From the NCBI GenBank assembly GCA_003499925.1, contig DNRQ01000038.1, positions 54,989-118,988 of the forward strand: a stretch of DNA of 64,000 nucleotides, read 5' to 3'. The notes beneath the pieces were generated by a model, which worked only from the letters and a program-made list of their open reading frames with translations, made no database searches and was not told the DNA's origin. Positions 60,059 to 64,000 of this stretch are shown here, one piece after another (position 1 is the stretch's first letter; each line of letters begins with the position of its first letter). The position numbers and the translations under genes are program-made. The DNA comes from Geobacter sp. (lineage in GTDB: Bacteria; Desulfobacterota; Desulfuromonadia; Geobacterales; Geobacteraceae).

Positions 60059-60268
60059 GTGCTGATCGTAATGCGTAAGGAGGCCGATGTCGAGGCCCAG
60101 GACCACATAAAGGCTTATCTCATCGACCGCGGTTTCGACATCCACCAGTCGACCGGCGCCAACCGGGTCATCATCGGGGTGATCGGCGATACCCAGAGCC
60201 TCGCCGAGGCGGAGATCGAGGCGTTCCCGGGGGTGCTGCAGGTGGTCCGGATCGCCAAGGAAGGATAA
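60059..60268 (+). CDS. Free-standing DAHP-synthase-type ferredoxin-like domain
   Basis: 69 residues: MLIVMRKEADVEAQDHIKAY, then GFDIHQSTGANRVIIGVIGD, ending QVVRIAKEG. This matches the N-terminal FXD regulatory domain found on type I-beta DAHP synthases (3-deoxy-7-phosphoheptulonate synthase), here without the barrel. It may regulate or be an orphaned part of such an enzyme. GTG start with GGAGG seven bases upstream; it overlaps glnD (TAATG). Confidence 0.8.
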   Translation: MLIVMRKEADVEAQDHIKAYLIDRGFDIHQSTGANRVIIGVIGDTQSLAEAEIEAFPGVLQVVRIAKEG

Positions 60269-62958
60269 TGCGGCTAAACCTGAACGGATATCTCTCCGAG
60301 GCGCTCAAGGGTGACGGCAAGAGCTTCGAGGAGAAGCGCGGCGCCTATCTGGCCGCGGCCAGGGAGTTCCTGGAGCATTTCCGCGAGGAGCTCAAGCGCG
60401 GGCACCGGGAGGGGGAGGACGGCATCCAGGTGGTGCAGTCGATCACCGCGATGACCGACGCCCTGGTGACCAGGCTCTTCAGCGCGCTCTCCGACGACCT
60501 GCAGATCCCCAAGGCGGGCGAGCTGTCTCTGGTCGCCATCGGAGGGTACGGGCGGGGCGAGCTCAACCCCTACTCCGACCTCGACCTGATGTTCCTCTAC
60601 AGCGGCAAGGATTCCAAGCGGGTGGAGGAGGTGGCCAACCGCCTGCTCTATTTCCTGTGGGATCTCCGCCTGGACGTGGGGTACTCGGTGCGCACCCTCT
60701 CCGACTGCGTGGAGATGGCGGGAAACGACACCACCGTTAAGACCGCGCTCCTGGACGCGAGGCTCCTCACCGGAAGCGAGACGCTGTTTCGCGACCTGAA
60801 GAAGCTGATGGTGACCCAGGTGCTCGCCAAGCGAAGCGACGCCTTCATCAACGAGAAGCTCGAGGAAAACAGGAAGAGGCGCGAGAAGTACGGCTCCAGC
60901 GTCTACATCCTGGAGCCGAACATCAAGGAGGGGGAGGGGTGCCTGCGCGACCTGCACACGGCGATGTGGGTGGCGAAGATCAAGTACAAGGTGGACCAGC
61001 CGCGCGAGCTGGTGATCAAGGGGGTGCTCTCCGAGGAGGAGCTGAAGGCGTACCTCGCCTCGCTCAACTACCTGTGGCGCATCCGCAACGAGCTGCACTA
61101 CCTGGCCGGCAGGAAGAACGACCAGCTCACCTTCGAGGCGCAGACCTCGATCGCGCGCTTCTTCGGCTACGAGGACCGGGGCAAGACCCTGGCGGTCGAG
61201 CAGTTCATGCAGGACTTCTACCTGCACGCCAACCGGGTCGAGCACTTCAGCTCGGTGATGATCGCCAAGTGCAGCCAGCGCGAGGAGGGTGCCCGCAAGA
61301 TCCTGGGGTACTTCACCCGCAGGCCGGTGGGCGAGGGGTTCTACGTGATGAAGGGGGAGCTGGTGGTGCCGGACGAGTCGGTGATCGTCAAGGACCCGGT
61401 GCGCCTGATCCGGATCTTCGAGTGCGCGCAGAAGCAGGGGGTCGCCATCGCCATCGGCACCAAGACCCTGATCCGGGACAACCTGGAGCTGATAAACGAC
61501 AAGTTCCGCCGCTCCAAGGAGGCCAACGCCTCCTTCATCAAGATCCTGCAGTCCGAGAAGGGGGTCTCCGAGACCCTGCAGCAGATGCACCATCTCGGCT
61601 TTCTGAACCGCTTCATCCCGGAGTTCGAGCGGATCTACTGCAAGGTGCAGCACGACGTCTACCACATCTACACGGTCGACACCCATACCCTGTTCGCGGT
61701 CGAGGAGATCGCCAAGCTCTGGCGCGGCGAGCACCGCGACACCCTGCCGCTTCTGACCCAGCTCGCCCTGGAGGTCGACAAGCGCTGGCTCCTGCTCCTG
61801 GCGGTCCTATTGCACGACGTCGGCAAGGGGTCGGGAGGCGGCCACGCCGAGGTGGGGGCGGAGCTCTCCCGCACCGTGGCGCGCCGCATGGGGCTCAGCA
61901 AGGAGGACGGCGAGAGGCTGCAGTTCCTGGTCAGGCAGCACCTGCTCCTGGCCCACATCGCCCAGCGCCGCGACCTGCACGACGAGCGGATGATCATCCA
62001 GTTCGCCCGCCAGATGGAGAAGAGCGAGAACCTGAAGATGCTCTACCTCCTGACCTACGCCGACATCAAGGCGGTGGGGCCCGAGGTCTGGACCGAGTGG
62101 AAGGCGCTCCTGCTGCAGGAGCTCTACGAGAAGGCGTTCCAGGTCCTGGAGCGGGGCGACTTCAAGCTGGAGGCCTCGGGGGACCGGGTGCGGCGGGTGA
62201 AGCGGGCCGTTTTCGAGCTGTTGCGCGAGGACTACCCGGCGCAGCTCATCAAGGACGAACTGCAGTCGCTCACCACGCGCCACCTGCTCTCCTACGCCCC
62301 GGAGGTGATCGCCGGCCATCTCAAGGTACTGCTCTCCCTGGGGGACAGCAAGCTGGTGCTGAAGCTCTCGCACGAGACGGAGAGGGGATACACCAACGTG
62401 ACCGTCTGCACCTTCGACATCCCGGGTCTCTTCTCCAAGATAACCGGGGTCATGGCGGCCAACGGCATGAACATCCTGGGGGCCCAGATCCACACCAACA
62501 CCAACGAGAAGGTGCTGGACATCCTCCAGGTCAACTCCCCGCAGGGGTTCGTCATCACCGACGAGAACCGCTGGGCGCGCCTGGAGACCGACCTGCGCCA
62601 GGTGCTCTCGGGCGACGTGCGGGTGAGCGCCCTGGTGGCCAAGCGGCACCGCCCCAGCATCCTCACCGAGAAGGCGAAGCCGACCGTTCCGGCGCGGGTG
62701 GAGATCGACAACGAGGTCTCCTCCGACTACACGGTCATCGACATCTACGCCCACGACAAGGTGGGGCTCCTCTACAGCATCACCAGCACCCTCACCAGGC
62801 TCGGCCTCTACATCGGCGTCTCCAAGATCTCCACCAAGGTGGACCAGGTGGCCGACGTCTTCTACGTGAAGGACATCTTCGGGCAGAAGATCTCCGAGCC
62901 GGGGAAGCTTGAGGAGATCCGCAGGGCGCTTCTCGTCGCCATAGACCAGGACAGCTAG
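60268..62958 (+). CDS. glnD: [Protein-PII] uridylyltransferase / uridylyl-removing enzyme
   Basis: 896 residues. The nucleotidyltransferase site is GGYGRGELNPYSDLDLMFLY (GGxGRxE...SDxD) near residue 90. A GlnE/GlnD-type helical part, an HD domain (LLHDVGKGSGGGHAEVG, about residue 515) for deuridylylation, and two ACT domains at the end (VCTFDIPGLFSKITGVMAAN and IDIYAHDKVGLLYSITSTL) complete the family plan. It senses glutamine and modifies PII. No PII or glutamine synthetase gene is in the window. The start overlaps the stop of the preceding gene. Confidence 0.94.
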   Translation: MRLNLNGYLSEALKGDGKSFEEKRGAYLAAAREFLEHFREELKRGHREGEDGIQVVQSITAMTDALVTRLFSALSDDLQIPKAGELSLVAIGGYGRGELNPYSDLDLMFLYSGKDSKRVEEVANRLLYFLWDLRLDVGYSVRTLSDCVEMAGNDTTVKTALLDARLLTGSETLFRDLKKLMVTQVLAKRSDAFINEKLEENRKRREKYGSSVYILEPNIKEGEGCLRDLHTAMWVAKIKYKVDQPRELVIKGVLSEEELKAYLASLNYLWRIRNELHYLAGRKNDQLTFEAQTSIARFFGYEDRGKTLAVEQFMQDFYLHANRVEHFSSVMIAKCSQREEGARKILGYFTRRPVGEGFYVMKGELVVPDESVIVKDPVRLIRIFECAQKQGVAIAIGTKTLIRDNLELINDKFRRSKEANASFIKILQSEKGVSETLQQMHHLGFLNRFIPEFERIYCKVQHDVYHIYTVDTHTLFAVEEIAKLWRGEHRDTLPLLTQLALEVDKRWLLLLAVLLHDVGKGSGGGHAEVGAELSRTVARRMGLSKEDGERLQFLVRQHLLLAHIAQRRDLHDERMIIQFARQMEKSENLKMLYLLTYADIKAVGPEVWTEWKALLLQELYEKAFQVLERGDFKLEASGDRVRRVKRAVFELLREDYPAQLIKDELQSLTTRHLLSYAPEVIAGHLKVLLSLGDSKLVLKLSHETERGYTNVTVCTFDIPGLFSKITGVMAANGMNILGAQIHTNTNEKVLDILQVNSPQGFVITDENRWARLETDLRQVLSGDVRVSALVAKRHRPSILTEKAKPTVPARVEIDNEVSSDYTVIDIYAHDKVGLLYSITSTLTRLGLYIGVSKISTKVDQVADVFYVKDIFGQKISEPGKLEEIRRALLVAIDQDS

Positions 62959-63836
62959 TGGACAGGTACCTGGACCTCTTTCTGAACTACCTGGTGGTGG
63001 AGAAGGGGTCCGCCGGGAACACCGTCGACGCCTACAGCCGGGACCTGACGCGCTACCTGCAGTTTCTCGGCGGGCGTCCCCCCGGGGAGATCCGCCCGAG
63101 CGACGTGGCGGGTTACCTGGCAAAGCTCAAGGGAGAGGGGCTCTCGCCCCGGAGCCGGGCCCGGGCGCTCTCCGCCCTGCGCATGCTGCACCGCTTCCTG
63201 GTTGTCGAAGGGTACTGCGAGCTGAACCCGACCTCGATCATCGAGGCGCCCAAGGGGGTGGTCAGGCTCCCGGCCGTCTTGAGCGGCAGGGATGTGGAGG
63301 CGCTGCTCGCCTCGCCGCTTGATACCGGTGCCATCGAGCTTCGCGACGCCGCGATGCTGGAGCTCCTCTATGCCACCGGGCTGCGGGTCTCCGAGCTGGT
63401 GGGGCTGAAGCTTGGCGAGGTGAACGTCGCCGCCGGCTACCTGATGACCATCGGCAAGGGGGACAAGGAGAGGCTGGTGCCGATGGGGGAGAGCGCCTGC
63501 AGATCGGTGGCGCGCTACCTCGGAGAGGCGCGGGGCGAGCTGCTCAAGGAGGGGAGCAGCCAGCGGCTCTTCCTGAGCCGGCTGGGGGAGGGGATGACCC
63601 GCCAGGCCTTCTGGAACATCGTGAAGAAAAGGGCGTTGCAGGCGGGGGTCAGGAGCAGCATCTCGCCGCACACGCTGCGCCACTCGTTCGCCACACACCT
63701 CCTGGAAAACGGCGCCGACCTGAGAAGCGTGCAGATCATGCTGGGGCACGCCGACCTCTCCTCAACCCAGATCTACACCCATGTGACCCGGGAGAGGCTG
63801 AAGAGGCTGCACGCGGAGTTCCATCCGAGAGGGTAG
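62958..63836 (+). CDS. xerD: XerD-family tyrosine recombinase
   Basis: 292 residues. N-terminal SAM-like DNA-binding domain (LDLFLNYLVVEKGSAGNTVDAY...RDLTRYLQFL), then the catalytic domain with Arg in YATGLRVSELVGL, Lys in IGKGDKERLVPMG, HxxR in SPHTLRHSFATHLLENG, His in LGHADLSSTQIY and the tyrosine in TQIYTHVTRERL. Normally it acts with XerC at dif to resolve chromosome dimers. GTG start overlaps the glnD stop by one base. XerC and XerD are not fully separable by eye; XerD is the better fit. Confidence 0.88.
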   Translation: MDRYLDLFLNYLVVEKGSAGNTVDAYSRDLTRYLQFLGGRPPGEIRPSDVAGYLAKLKGEGLSPRSRARALSALRMLHRFLVVEGYCELNPTSIIEAPKGVVRLPAVLSGRDVEALLASPLDTGAIELRDAAMLELLYATGLRVSELVGLKLGEVNVAAGYLMTIGKGDKERLVPMGESACRSVARYLGEARGELLKEGSSQRLFLSRLGEGMTRQAFWNIVKKRALQAGVRSSISPHTLRHSFATHLLENGADLRSVQIMLGHADLSSTQIYTHVTRERLKRLHAEFHPRG

Positions 63837-63858
63837 AAAACCTAAGGCCAAATTCTTT

Positions 63859-64000
63859 AACGCAGGGACGCGGAGACGCGGGGACGCAGAGATAAACCGA
63901 AAACAAAAAGAGGGAAAATCTTTAAAGCAGGCAGGCAAGGTCTTGATTCTTTACCCCTTTTTTAGGGTTTCGTTTTTCTTTGCGCCTCCGCGCCTCCGGT
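63859..64000. repeat. GGGACGCGGAGACGC repeat element, cut by the window end
   Basis: AACGCAGGGACGCGGAGACG followed by CGGGGACGCAGAGA at the left, and CTTTGCGCCTCCGCGCCTCC at the right end in inverted sense, around an AT-rich centre. Elements of this form are frequent in Geobacter-type genomes. No gene seen. Confidence 0.65.

Overview
The window is about 62-65% GC by eye. It reads as chromosome of a Geobacter-like delta-proteobacterium (Geobacterales / Desulfobacterota). That assignment is inference from gene content: an exosortase-linked exopolysaccharide locus, radical-SAM accessory genes, dense REP-like CCCCC(T)n palindromes and GGGACGCGGAGACGC repeats. No rRNA, CRISPR array or insertion sequence was found; there is one tRNA gene (Cys).

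Region 1 (0.1-32.4 kb) is one large exopolysaccharide locus on the plus strand. It has two blocks, each with an exosortase-EpsI fusion. The first block (0.1-19.2 kb) holds glycosyltransferases, a radical SAM protein, exosortase 1, a secreted GH20-like/LamG protein, a YdcF/SanA-like protein, a Wzx flippase, a UDP-galactopyranose-mutase-like flavoprotein, an O-antigen ligase/polymerase, a heparinase II/III-like protein and a WecG-family transferase. Many of its genes overlap by ATGA or GTGA. The second block (19.3-32.4 kb) holds exosortase 2, a WecA-type initiating transferase, a PrsT-like TPR lipoprotein, an outer-membrane export protein, a beta-barrel, a Wzz-like chain-length protein, a BY-type kinase, wecB and wecC. 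WecA, WecB, WecC and WecG together suggest a polymer that begins Und-PP-GlcNAc-ManNAcA, assembled by a Wzx/Wzy/Wzz-type route and exported through the outer-membrane proteins.

Region 2 (32.4-43.9 kb) is accessory. It holds two secreted metallophosphoesterases, a secreted beta-sandwich protein and a HupE/UreJ-like membrane protein. It also holds a tightly coupled cassette (36.7-40.0 kb) of a TPR/membrane protein, a 71-residue peptide, a radical SAM/SPASM enzyme and a small membrane protein. This looks like an uncharacterised ribosomally made, radical-SAM-modified peptide system and is the best novelty candidate. The gaps contain scars of a second copy of the exopolysaccharide operon: its promoter-like head joined to the tail of wecC at 35.1 kb, and a kinase-wecB-wecC mosaic at 47.7 kb.

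Region 3 (43.9-56.6 kb) has a phosphorus theme. It holds phnD-phnC-phnE behind a Pho-box-like site, a HAD phosphatase, an M28 peptidase, an alpha/beta hydrolase, a polyphosphate kinase gene broken by a 2-bp insertion, an RMD1-family protein, two paralogous helix-hairpin-helix proteins and a truncated CHAD-domain gene that abuts tRNA-Cys. Several 7-4-7 Pho-box-like repeats lie in its intergenic gaps.

Region 4 (56.6-64 kb) is housekeeping: tRNA-Cys, pgsA and a lytic transglycosylase on the minus strand, then divergently nadB, chorismate mutase, a free-standing DAHP-synthase-type regulatory domain, glnD and a XerD-family recombinase.
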